NCBI GenBank assembly: GCA_016186645.1
Contig: JACPLF010000007.1
Coordinates: 73,151 to 126,650, forward strand
Reading direction: 5' to 3'
DNA: 53,500 nt
From: Candidatus Levyibacteriota bacterium
GTDB lineage: Bacteria > Patescibacteriota > Microgenomatia > Levybacterales > UBA12049
This document shows, piece by piece, positions 1 through 12,817 of the stretch. How positions within the stretch are numbered: the stretch's first letter is position 1; every line of letters begins with the position of its first letter. Under the pieces are notes generated by a model. It saw only the letters and a list, made by a program, of their open reading frames with translations, ran no database searches and had not been told where the DNA came from. Made by a program: the position numbers and the translations under genes.

Positions 1-3755
<3,755 letters not shown>

Positions 3756-3809
3756 AAAAAACGCACAGAGTGCATCACCCTAACAGGTTTTCGTTTATAG
3801 AGTAATAAA

Positions 3810-3839
3810 TTTATAACACACTTCTCTACCAAAAGTCAA
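3810..3839 (-). promoter_or_regulatory. putative sigma70-type promoter for rpoBC
   Basis: Minus strand TTGACT (3834-3839) - 18 nt - TATAAA (3810-3815), upstream of the rpoB start. Confidence 0.5.
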
Positions 3840-3875
3840 GGGGTATTTGTAACTGTTATAATAGTTATAATTTTT

Positions 3876-4517
3876 ATGGATGCCCAACAAAAAGCCTTAA
3901 AAATCCTAATGACCCTAAAAGACTTATTTCCTACATCTAAAACAATATTAAATTATGTTACTCCTTTTGAGCTTTTGGTGGCCGTTATTTTATCTGCCAG
4001 AAATACGGATAAAAAAGTGAATGAGATTACGAGTAAACTTTTTAAAAAATATAAAACAATAAAGGATTACGCAAATGCAGATCTAAATGAGTTGGAAAAA
4101 GATTTGAATAAACTTGGACTATTCCGACAAAAAGCGAAGTTTATCAAAAATACTGCAAAAATAATTGATGAAAAGTATGGTGGTCAAATTCCAAAAACTA
4201 TGACTGAATTAATAGAACTTCCGGGAGTCGGACGCAAAACAGCAAATATTATTTTGGGAAATATTTATGGAATTGTAGAAGGGATTGCAGTCGACACCCA
4301 TGTCACAAGACTTGCCCGACTTTTCGGATTAACAAATAATAAAACTCCTGAAAAAATTGAACAAGACCTGATGAAACTTTTACCCAAAGAGGAATGGTTC
4401 AACTTCACAAACCGCATGATCGCCTATGGCCGCGCTTACTGCCCCGCCCACTGCAAACACCAAAATTGCCCATTGAAATTTTACATCACCATTAAAACTA
4501 CCCTTCATACTCTGTAG
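3876..4517 (+). CDS. nth: endonuclease III
   Basis: 213 aa; HhH motif ELPGVGRKTANIIL, VDTHVTRLARLFGL, and C-terminal Cys cluster CPAHCKHQNCPL. Confidence 0.95.
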   Translation: MDAQQKALKILMTLKDLFPTSKTILNYVTPFELLVAVILSARNTDKKVNEITSKLFKKYKTIKDYANADLNELEKDLNKLGLFRQKAKFIKNTAKIIDEKYGGQIPKTMTELIELPGVGRKTANIILGNIYGIVEGIAVDTHVTRLARLFGLTNNKTPEKIEQDLMKLLPKEEWFNFTNRMIAYGRAYCPAHCKHQNCPLKFYITIKTTLHTL

Positions 4518-4525
4518 TATGGATT

Positions 4526-4549
4526 GTTCCGTTGTCTAGACAACGGAAC
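4526..4549. repeat. perfect 24-bp palindrome between convergent genes
   Basis: GTTCCGTTGTCTAGACAACGGAAC, 12-bp arms and no loop. Confidence 0.8.
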
Positions 4550-4572
4550 TAAATAACAATCAACAAAACTCG

Positions 4573-4845
4573 CTAAGATTTTTCTTTTGCGGCGTTTTGA
4601 AAGAGGATGCTGTACATGAGCGCATCTTCGGCTAGTTTTTTATGGTCATCTTGCATTAAAACTTCATCCATTTTCAAAAGTAGATTTCGAAGATAAGGCT
4701 TAAGGCTTATGTTTTTCAACTCTTCTTTTCTTGCTTTTGCTTCCTCCGCAAACCGAGCAGCCATTGCTTCGGATCCCCGATAATACCCCTGCGCAACCCG
4801 CCGTAAGTCTAGAGCCAATGAACCAAGTGTCTGATTAACATTCAT
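4573..4845 (-). CDS. small helical hypothetical protein
   Basis: 90 aa ORF overlapping the stop of the upstream DUF5674-like gene (ATGA-type overlap). Confidence 0.65.
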   Translation of the reverse strand: MNVNQTLGSLALDLRRVAQGYYRGSEAMAARFAEEAKARKEELKNISLKPYLRNLLLKMDEVLMQDDHKKLAEDALMYSILFQNAAKEKS

Positions 4846-5177
4846 AATACTTCTGCAAAAAAATATTTAGTTAATTCTTCATATTTTTTCCTTATCGCTG
4901 GATCCTGAATTTCATTGCTCAAATTTTCGTTTGGTCTAATATTAATAAATGAATTATAATCAACCTGTTTTGTCTCGATGTCAATTCCACCACCCCAAAC
5001 ATCTGATTGGGATGAGCCTTGATTTAACAGAATTTTCTCTCCTTCAAAATGCCGATCCATCCCTGCAGAGCAAATTTTCTTTTCTACATCAATAACTGTT
5101 TTTATATAGACATCAAAAACTTCTTTTAATTTCTCTATTTCTTTTTTTGTATAGGGTTCTTTTTTCGTAATAATCAT
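4842..5177 (-). CDS. DUF5674-like protein
   Basis: 111 aa; MIITKKEPYTKKEIEKLKE...LNQGSSQSDVWGGGIDIETKQVDYNSFINIRP resembles DUF5674. Confidence 0.7.
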   Translation of the reverse strand: MIITKKEPYTKKEIEKLKEVFDVYIKTVIDVEKKICSAGMDRHFEGEKILLNQGSSQSDVWGGGIDIETKQVDYNSFINIRPNENLSNEIQDPAIRKKYEELTKYFFAEVL

Positions 5178-5234
5178 ACGACCATTCTACCATATGATTT
5201 TAGTCTGAGCCTTGTGTGATATAATTTGAATACA

Positions 5235-7067
5235 ATGACAGCACGGGATATTGTTGAAAAATATATTGCGTTTTTTGAGAAAAAGGGGCACAGGAGAATT
5301 CCTAATGCTCCTTTGGTTCCCCAGAATGATCCGACTACCTTATTTACAAGCTCTGGAATGCAGCCTTTGGTTCCCTATCTCTTGGGAGAAGAACACCCAA
5401 TGGGAAAAAAATTGGTAAACGTACAAAATTGTTTCCGGGCACAAGACATTGACGAAGTCGGAGATAACCGCCACACCACTTTTTTTAGAATGTTGGGAAA
5501 TTGGAGTCTTGGGGCTTATTTTAAGGAAGAACAACTGCATTTTTTCTGGGAGTTTTTAACTAAGGAGTTGGGACTATCAAAAGAAAGATTATATGTCAGT
5601 ATTTTCAATGGCTATAAGGGAGTTCCAAAAGATGTAGGCTCTCATAAGGTTTGGAAAGATTTAGGGCTACAAGAAGATCACATCTTTTTTTACGGAGCGG
5701 ACAAGAATTGGTGGTCTCGGGCGGGCACTCCAGAACAAATGCCGATTGGTGAAATTGGCGGCCCTGACAGTGAGGTTTTTTATGATTTTGGCGTACTTCT
5801 TCATGATCTTAGATATGGAAAGGAAAAAGAATGCGATCCTAATTGCGACTGTGGTAGATTTTTAGAAATTGGGAACTCTGTTTTTATGCAGTACCAAAAA
5901 CAGGAGGATGGATCCTTAAAAGAACTTTCTCAAAGAAATGTAGATTTTGGCGGAGGAGTTGAGCGTTTGATCGCAGCTACTGAAGATCAACAAGACATAT
6001 TTCAAACAGACCTCTTTGGTTCAATGGCTCAAACCATTGAACTGTTAACAAACAAAAAATATGAAGGAAATAAAAAAGAAATGAGGATTATAACTGATCA
6101 TTTTATCGCTTCTGTGTTTATAATTTCCCAGGGAATAATTCCATCCAACAAAGAACAAGGATATATTTTGCGAAGACTTATTCGCCGGGGCCTTGATCAT
6201 TTTGACAAACTTGGAGGAGCAGACCTTACTCCTATCCTTGAGAAAATTGTTGAACAATATAAAGATACCGATAAAGTTTTGACTGATAAATTCGAAGAAA
6301 TTAAAAATACAATTTTAGAAGAACAACAAAGATACAATCAAACTTTACAAACAGCTAAGCATTTTATTTTCAAAAAATACTCGCCTCGCGGCGAAGCGGG
6401 TAAAGTTGGAGACGAACTAAAGGGAGTAACTGAAATTTCAGCTGATGACGCATTTATTCTTTATACAACTCATGGTCTTTCTCCAACTCAAATAAAAAGT
6501 TTGGGTTTTGTTTTTAACAATCAGGAGTTTGCCGAGAAAATGAAAGCCCATCAAAATATTTCAAGAGCTGGGGCAAAGAAAAAATTTGCAGGAGGATTAG
6601 CGGATCATTCAGAAAAAACAATCATGGGACATACCGCGACTCATCTTCTGCATCAAGCATTAAGAGACGTTTTGGGAAACCACGTATTTCAAACTGGAAG
6701 CAATATCACATCGGAGCGAATCCGCTTTGATTTTAATTATGAAAAAGCCTTAACTCCAGATGAAATAAAAAAAGTAGAAAATATTGTTAATGAAAAAATT
6801 CTAGAAAATTTGCCTGTACATTTCGAAATGCTGCCACTCAAAAAAGCAAAAGAAATTGGAGCGATTGGACTTTTTGATGGAAAATATGAAGAAAAAGTTA
6901 AAATATATTTCATAGGTCCTTCGACTAGCTCAGGACGGCCGTACTCGGCCGAATTCTGCGGAGGCCCTCATGTTTCATTTACATCAGAGATAAAAAGTTT
7001 TAGAATAATTAAGCAGGAGAATATCGGAAAAGGGGTTAGAAGAATATATTCGAAAGTTGGAGAATAG
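5235..7067 (+). CDS. alaS: alanine--tRNA ligase, short form lacking the C-Ala/DHHA1 domain
   Basis: MTARDIVEKYIAFFEKKGHRRIPNAPLVPQNDPTTLFTSSGMQPLVPYLLGEEHP, GHTATHLLHQALRDVLG (HxxxH), FCGGPHV. The ORF track starts at TTG 5226; ATG 5235 preferred. Confidence 0.95.
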   Translation: MTARDIVEKYIAFFEKKGHRRIPNAPLVPQNDPTTLFTSSGMQPLVPYLLGEEHPMGKKLVNVQNCFRAQDIDEVGDNRHTTFFRMLGNWSLGAYFKEEQLHFFWEFLTKELGLSKERLYVSIFNGYKGVPKDVGSHKVWKDLGLQEDHIFFYGADKNWWSRAGTPEQMPIGEIGGPDSEVFYDFGVLLHDLRYGKEKECDPNCDCGRFLEIGNSVFMQYQKQEDGSLKELSQRNVDFGGGVERLIAATEDQQDIFQTDLFGSMAQTIELLTNKKYEGNKKEMRIITDHFIASVFIISQGIIPSNKEQGYILRRLIRRGLDHFDKLGGADLTPILEKIVEQYKDTDKVLTDKFEEIKNTILEEQQRYNQTLQTAKHFIFKKYSPRGEAGKVGDELKGVTEISADDAFILYTTHGLSPTQIKSLGFVFNNQEFAEKMKAHQNISRAGAKKKFAGGLADHSEKTIMGHTATHLLHQALRDVLGNHVFQTGSNITSERIRFDFNYEKALTPDEIKKVENIVNEKILENLPVHFEMLPLKKAKEIGAIGLFDGKYEEKVKIYFIGPSTSSGRPYSAEFCGGPHVSFTSEIKSFRIIKQENIGKGVRRIYSKVGE

Positions 7068-7117
7068 ATTGCACAAAAAACAATATAGCAATTTAGCAAT
7101 CGAGCAATGATTAAATT

Positions 7118-9379
7118 ATGAATCTGCCATTTATTAAAAATTTTAATAAAAAAGTTTTACCTTCTTATTTTTTGGTTTTGGTTTTAAGAGACGAAAAAGT
7201 AAGCGCTGTAATTTTTGAAGAAGAAGCAGGAATTGTTAAAATAGTAGGCCAAAAAGCGGAATATTTTTCTTCCTCAATTGATGAAGTTTCGGAAGAGGAA
7301 TTCTTGGACATTTTGGACAAAGCAATATCGCAGGCAGAGTCCGCACTTGCGGAAAATATTCAAACCCAAAAAACAATTTTTGGAGTTAAAGAGAGTTGGA
7401 CAGATCGGGATCAAATAAAAAAAGAGCACCTCGCAAAACTTAAAAAGGCAAGTGAAGAATTAGGACTAACCCCAATAGGATTTTTGGTAATCTCCCAAGC
7501 AATTGCCCATCTCTTAGCAAAAGAGGAAGGCGCTCCAATTTCAGCAGTTCTGACCGAAGTAAATAAAAAGTCCGTGACTGTTACTTTAGTTCGGGCCGGA
7601 AAAAGCATAGAGACAAAAAGTTCCGGAATTCACGATTCCATTCCTTTTACCGTAGACACTCTTTTGAAACATTTTAATGTTCCGGAGATTTTACCATCCA
7701 GAATTATAATATTTAACGGTAAAGAAGATTTAAGTCAGGAATTTATTTCACACACTTGGAGCAAAAGTCTTCCCTTTCTTCACCTTCCGCAAATAACAAA
7801 TTTGCCTCATGGCTTTGATGCAAAGGCAGTACTTTTCGGCGCAGCAATTCAAATGGGGTTTGAAGTTTTAAACACAGAGCACACAGAGGAGTCCACCGAA
7901 AACACGGAAGTGATAAGGCAACACAAGGACTCTTTGGGCTCTGTGGGCTCAATGGACAATTCAGTGCCTTCTGTGATGAAGGATTTTGGATTTGCTAAGG
8001 ATATGGACGTTGCAAGTATGCCTATTCCCCAACAGGAAGAATCTCAAGAAGAGTTAGAACCTATTAAAATCGGGACAATGGAAGAAAATTTACCTGTAAG
8101 AAAAACCTCAGGATCTACTAATATTCCAGCGTTAGCAAAAAGTATTTTAATTGTAATTTTAAGTTTGGTATTTGCGCTTCTTAGAAAAGTGAATGTCAAA
8201 AGTGCTTCATCAATATTTTCAAAAGTGCCAAAAGGCAAAGCAACATTCTTACTGTCCGCAGTTGCAATATTAATAATTGCTCTTATTGCATCTTATTTAT
8301 TATTTATAAAAGCAACAATTGCACTAACCATAGATCCTAAAATAACAGAACAAAATAAAGATATTTTGTTCTCAACTATCAATAGAACTGATCCGGAACA
8401 AAATACTATAAAAGGTAAGTTCGTGACTATATCTCAAAACGGAACAGTGTCAACTTCAACTACAGGGAAAAAAGATGTTGGCACAAATTCAAAAGGAGCA
8501 GTTACGATATTCAATACCCTACAGCAAAGTAAAACTTTTTCTGAAGGAACAATAATAACATCTTCCAACGGACTTAAATTCACCTTTGATTCTCAAGTGA
8601 CAGTGAAAGCTGTTGCTTCACGTTCTGCAGATGAACCACCACCTCCTTCTCAAACAGCTACTGTAAACGTAACTGCAAGTCAATTAGGTAAAGAGTCTAA
8701 CCTTCCATCCGGAACTAGATTTACTATTCCCAACTTTGACATAAGTGAAATAGTAGCCAAAAATGACAATCCTTTTAGTGGTGGAACAAAAAAAGAAGTG
8801 ACTGTTGTATCAAAGGCAGATTCAGACAAATTGGAAACTGAGCTTCCGAAGCAATTAGAAAATAAGGCAAAGGAGGCTTTGGAAAAACAAATAGGCAAAG
8901 ATAAAGTTCTGCTTCCTGTTTTCATTTCAAAATCAATAAGCAAAAAATCATTGAACGTTAAAGTTGGAGACGAAACAAATCAGTTGACTTTAACAGGAAC
9001 TGTAGAATTCAAAGGAATTTCTTATGACAAAAACCATCTAATAGCATTTAGCAAATCTCTTTTGGAAAAAGATGTTCCAGAGAATCAAAGAATAGACTAT
9101 AACAATATCAAAACCGCTGTATTGGATATAGAGGAGAAAAGCGATGAGGAAGTCGAAGCAAATCTAAATATCAAGGCTCTCCTTGTTCCAAAAATTGATG
9201 AAGCAAAATTAGCAAAAGAAGTGAGTGGAAAATCTTTTAAAGCAGCAGAAGATTTACTTTATAAATTACCTCAAATTTCCGATGTAGATATTTTCCTAAC
9301 TCCCAAGATTCCTTTTTTGCCAAAAAATTTACCAATAAGAGAAAAGAACATAAAAATTTTAATCAATATCGATGGTTAA
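7118..9379 (+). CDS. membrane protein with actin/PilM-like N-terminal region, TM helix and baseplate-J-like C-terminal region
   Basis: 753 aa; TM at AKGKATFLLSAVAILIIALIASYLLFI; C-terminal KGAVTIFNTLQQSKTFSEGTIITSSNGLKFTFDSQVTV...VNVTA is baseplate-J-like. The N-terminal actin-fold assignment is tentative. Confidence 0.65.
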   Translation: MNLPFIKNFNKKVLPSYFLVLVLRDEKVSAVIFEEEAGIVKIVGQKAEYFSSSIDEVSEEEFLDILDKAISQAESALAENIQTQKTIFGVKESWTDRDQIKKEHLAKLKKASEELGLTPIGFLVISQAIAHLLAKEEGAPISAVLTEVNKKSVTVTLVRAGKSIETKSSGIHDSIPFTVDTLLKHFNVPEILPSRIIIFNGKEDLSQEFISHTWSKSLPFLHLPQITNLPHGFDAKAVLFGAAIQMGFEVLNTEHTEESTENTEVIRQHKDSLGSVGSMDNSVPSVMKDFGFAKDMDVASMPIPQQEESQEELEPIKIGTMEENLPVRKTSGSTNIPALAKSILIVILSLVFALLRKVNVKSASSIFSKVPKGKATFLLSAVAILIIALIASYLLFIKATIALTIDPKITEQNKDILFSTINRTDPEQNTIKGKFVTISQNGTVSTSTTGKKDVGTNSKGAVTIFNTLQQSKTFSEGTIITSSNGLKFTFDSQVTVKAVASRSADEPPPPSQTATVNVTASQLGKESNLPSGTRFTIPNFDISEIVAKNDNPFSGGTKKEVTVVSKADSDKLETELPKQLENKAKEALEKQIGKDKVLLPVFISKSISKKSLNVKVGDETNQLTLTGTVEFKGISYDKNHLIAFSKSLLEKDVPENQRIDYNNIKTAVLDIEEKSDEEVEANLNIKALLVPKIDEAKLAKEVSGKSFKAAEDLLYKLPQISDVDIFLTPKIPFLPKNLPIREKNIKILINIDG

Positions 9380-10082
9380 ATATTACTATTCTAAAAATGG
9401 AGATAAATTAAAAAGAAATCTTCGCCTGTTAAGCATTCTTTTTGTAGTAATCGGCGTTCTTATTATATCTTACGTTTTGTTCCCTATCATTTCTTGGCAG
9501 ATATATTTTCATCCGGCTTTCGCATCTCAAAATATAACTCCATCAATTCCCCGGGCAAATATTGTAGTAGCCAGTCTTATATCTCAAGCCGTAGATGGGA
9601 CCGACTACACTAGAGCAGAGAATTGGTTTCCTGAATTTAACCCAGACAATAAACAAATTCAAAATGATACTCCTTTTTATACTATTTCCATTCCGAAAAT
9701 AAATATAGAAGAAGCAATTGTCTCAACTGTTGATACTGACTTAACCAAACATTTAGTAAACTTCCGAGGAACAGGTATCCCCCCCCAAAATGGCAATGCT
9801 GTTATCTTTGGCCACTCTACTTTACCCCAGTTGTTTAATGTAAAAGACTATAAAACAATTTTTGCCAATGCTTATAAACTTAAAAACGGAGATAATATTT
9901 ATGCTTCTATAAAAGGAGTGAAATATTCATATAAAATATTTAAGATCGTAATTGTAGATCCTTCTGATAGTTCGGCTCTGGTTCAAGACTACGATAATTC
10001 CTATTTGACTCTTGTGACATGTACTCCGCCCGGAACTATCTGGAAGCGCCTAATCGTAAAATCAAGATTAGAAAAAATATAA
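9372..10082 (+). CDS. sortase
   Basis: 236 aa; N-terminal TM; GNAVIFGHST (catalytic His) and YLTLVTCTPPGTIWKRLIVKSR (LxTC...R motif). Confidence 0.9.
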   Translation: MVKYYYSKNGDKLKRNLRLLSILFVVIGVLIISYVLFPIISWQIYFHPAFASQNITPSIPRANIVVASLISQAVDGTDYTRAENWFPEFNPDNKQIQNDTPFYTISIPKINIEEAIVSTVDTDLTKHLVNFRGTGIPPQNGNAVIFGHSTLPQLFNVKDYKTIFANAYKLKNGDNIYASIKGVKYSYKIFKIVIVDPSDSSALVQDYDNSYLTLVTCTPPGTIWKRLIVKSRLEKI

Positions 10083-10084
10083 AC

Positions 10085-10195
10085 ATGGAAAAGAATCATC
10101 CTGTCATTTATAGATTTATTAACAACTTACTTTATTTTATTCTGTCTTCATTTAAAAGCGCTGTCTCGTTGATATTCAAACAAATAAAACAATAA
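10085..10195 (+). CDS. putative 36-aa small protein
   Basis: ATG...TAA: MEKNHPVIYRFINNLLYFILSSFKSAVSLIFKQIKQ; fills the gap between two tightly packed genes. Not in the supplied ORF track. Confidence 0.4.
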   Translation: MEKNHPVIYRFINNLLYFILSSFKSAVSLIFKQIKQ

Positions 10196-10196
10196 T

Positions 10197-11495
10197 ATGA
10201 TTAAAGTAAAAGGATTTGAAAAACAGATTAGTCAACAAAATGCTCTTTCTGCCATCAGGAAAAAACTTGTTGGAAAGACTCTTAATTATAAAGAAATTTT
10301 CAGCATAATGGACCAAATTGCCAAACAAAGATTGGGAGAAGTGCTAACAACATATTTTGCTGCATCCGGATATACGCAGGGATTTACAAATCAAGAACTT
10401 TATTTCCTCACAAAAGCCATGATCGAAACAGGAGAGAAATTACATTTCAAAGGAATTGTCGCAGACAAACATTCAATAGGCGGAGTTCCCGGTAATCGTA
10501 CGACTCTTATTGTAGTACCAATTATTGCAGCAGCCGGATTTTTGATTCCGAAAAGTTCCAGTCGTGCAATAACAACTAGCGGCACTGCAGATGACATGGA
10601 AATCTTGGCTCCAGTTATCCTCCCAAAAGAAAAAATACTCAAAATTGTAAAGAAAATAAAAGCTTGCATTGTTTGGGGAGGAAATTTTAATATTGCTCCT
10701 GCTGATGATTTGATCATTAATGTTGAAAAGGAATTAATGTTCGAAAGTTTCGACAAAATTATCCTTTCTATAATGGCAAAAAAAGTTGCTTTTGGCGCAA
10801 ATCACGTAGTGATAGACCTGCCTTATGGACAAACTTTAAAAGTGACGCACCTCAAAGACGCAGAAATTTTAAAAAATAAATTTGAGTATATTGCAAAAAA
10901 ATTTAATATAAAAATCCGAGTTCTGATTCATAGGACAGATGAACCTGTTGGGCGTGGCATTGGCCCTATCCTTGAGACAAAAGATGCCCTGAAAGTTTTG
11001 GAACAGACACCGGATAAACCTCTTGATCTTGAAATTAGAAGTTTAACTCTTGCAGGAAATCTTTTAGAGCTTTGTTTAAAAGACTCTGGGCAAAAATTAC
11101 AAGGGTCTGTCCGAGAAAATTTTGGCGATTGCATAGGTTGGGCGACAAAAATCTTACAAGATGGCTCTGCTTTGAAAAAAATGAAGGAGATAATTTTTGA
11201 ACAGGGAGGAAACCCAAATATTAATAGTAACAAATTAATACCAGGTGAATTTACTTATAAATTTAATGCAGAAAAAAATTGCGTAATTAAAGATATAGAC
11301 AGTAAAAATCTTACTCTTCTTGTGAAAGCGCTAGGTGCTCCATTACAAAAAGGTTCGGGAGTTTTCTTGGACAAAAAAGAGGGCGAGAAAGTGGAAAAAG
11401 GCGAGACGCTCTGTACACTTTACAGCGAAAACGTGTATAATCTGAGAAACGGAAAGAAGACAATCCAGGAATTTCCGATATTCAGTTTTTACTAA
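10197..11495 (+). CDS. thymidine/AMP phosphorylase, archaeal AMP-phosphorylase-like
   Basis: 432 aa; KHSIGGVPGNRTTLIVVPIIAAAGFLIPKSSSRAITTSGTADDMEILAPV, VWGGNFNIAPADDLIINVEKEL. Confidence 0.85.
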   Translation: MIKVKGFEKQISQQNALSAIRKKLVGKTLNYKEIFSIMDQIAKQRLGEVLTTYFAASGYTQGFTNQELYFLTKAMIETGEKLHFKGIVADKHSIGGVPGNRTTLIVVPIIAAAGFLIPKSSSRAITTSGTADDMEILAPVILPKEKILKIVKKIKACIVWGGNFNIAPADDLIINVEKELMFESFDKIILSIMAKKVAFGANHVVIDLPYGQTLKVTHLKDAEILKNKFEYIAKKFNIKIRVLIHRTDEPVGRGIGPILETKDALKVLEQTPDKPLDLEIRSLTLAGNLLELCLKDSGQKLQGSVRENFGDCIGWATKILQDGSALKKMKEIIFEQGGNPNINSNKLIPGEFTYKFNAEKNCVIKDIDSKNLTLLVKALGAPLQKGSGVFLDKKEGEKVEKGETLCTLYSENVYNLRNGKKTIQEFPIFSFY

Positions 11496-12452
11496 ATGAT
11501 AAGATTAACGGCTGTCTTAATATTGCTAGTAGTCTCTATTGTGGGAGGAGTTCTATGGTGGAAAAATGGCGTATCTGCAGTTGACCCAAAAAGTAAAGAT
11601 TCGGTTATCTTCGTCGTTACAAAAGGAATGGGAGTTAAAGAGATATCCAACGGCCTTAAGGAGAAAGGACTAGTAAAAAGTAGTGTTGTTTTCTTCCTTC
11701 TTGTAAAACAGTTGGGAATTGATAAGAGAATAGAAGCGGGAGATTTTAGATTATCCCCATCAATGACAGCTCAGGAAATTGCCGAAAATTTAACCCATGG
11801 AACTTTGGATATTTGGATTACCGTTCCAGAGGGAAAAAGAGCAGCAGAAATTGCACAAACTCTTAAGGATAAAATACCTACATATGATTCGTCTTGGCCA
11901 AATACCCTTGAATCTGAGGAGGGCTATCTTTTTCCAGATACTTACCTTATACCCAAAGACGCTGATATTGGAATGATTGTCAATCAGATGCGGGGAAATT
12001 TTGATGTGAAATATGCAACTCTGGATACTACCAATACAAATTTTACTCAGGAAGAAATTGTTATTCTTGCCTCACTGATTGAACGGGAGGCAATAACTGA
12101 TGCTGAAAAACCAATTATCGCGGGGGTATTACTAAACAGACTGAATGCAGGAATGGCACTTCAGGTTGATGCCACCATACAGTATGCAAAAGGACAAAAT
12201 ACTACAAACAAAAAATGGTGGGAACCTGTACTGATTGAGGAATACAAAACGGTTAAGTCGGATTACAATACTTATTTATTTGCCGGATTACCACCGCTCC
12301 CAATATCAAATCCCGGTCTAGTTGCTCTTAGTGCAGCAGCCAATCCTTCAGACACAGATTATTTATATTATATTCATGACAAAGATAGAAAAATACGGTA
12401 TGCAAAAACACTTGCCGAACACAACGCTAATATAGAAAAATTTGGATTGTAG
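11496..12452 (+). CDS. mltG: endolytic murein transglycosylase MltG
   Basis: 318 aa; YceG/MltG motifs: EGYLFPDTYLIP, ILASLIEREA, VLLNRLNAGMALQVDATIQYA, YNTYLFAGLPPLPISNPG. Confidence 0.92.
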   Translation: MIRLTAVLILLVVSIVGGVLWWKNGVSAVDPKSKDSVIFVVTKGMGVKEISNGLKEKGLVKSSVVFFLLVKQLGIDKRIEAGDFRLSPSMTAQEIAENLTHGTLDIWITVPEGKRAAEIAQTLKDKIPTYDSSWPNTLESEEGYLFPDTYLIPKDADIGMIVNQMRGNFDVKYATLDTTNTNFTQEEIVILASLIEREAITDAEKPIIAGVLLNRLNAGMALQVDATIQYAKGQNTTNKKWWEPVLIEEYKTVKSDYNTYLFAGLPPLPISNPGLVALSAAANPSDTDYLYYIHDKDRKIRYAKTLAEHNANIEKFGL

Positions 12453-12460
12453 ATTTGAGG

Positions 12461-12817
12461 CTAATTAACTCGCCTTGAGATTCCCCTAAAAAATCTCCTA
12501 ACTTTTGGTTTTTCTTCTATTTCTATCTCTTTTATAGCAAATTCTCTTTTTCGCACAAATTCTTTTCTTGGTTTTTCCGCAATTACAACTTCGTCTAGCT
12601 CTTCAGTTTTTTCTCCTTTTTCAAGGAGATTGGAAATGTTATCTATTCCGTCTTCTGAAATTGCTTTTAAGAGTTTTTTTCCTCTTTTTGTTGCTAGCAA
12701 AAATACAACTGCAGCACCAATAAGAAGACCTATTAAAAATCCGCTGAAAAATTTTCCGTCTCCCTGGTTATTGTTATTATCCATTTTTATTCTCCTTCTT
12801 TTTCTTTTTGCCATCAT
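12461..12817 (-). CDS. YtxH-like membrane-associated protein
   Basis: GDGKFFSGFLIGLLIGAAVVFLLATKRGKKLLKAI; the true start may be the internal MDNNNN Met. Confidence 0.6.
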   Translation of the reverse strand: MMAKRKRRRIKMDNNNNQGDGKFFSGFLIGLLIGAAVVFLLATKRGKKLLKAISEDGIDNISNLLEKGEKTEELDEVVIAEKPRKEFVRKREFAIKEIEIEEKPKVRRFFRGISRRVN

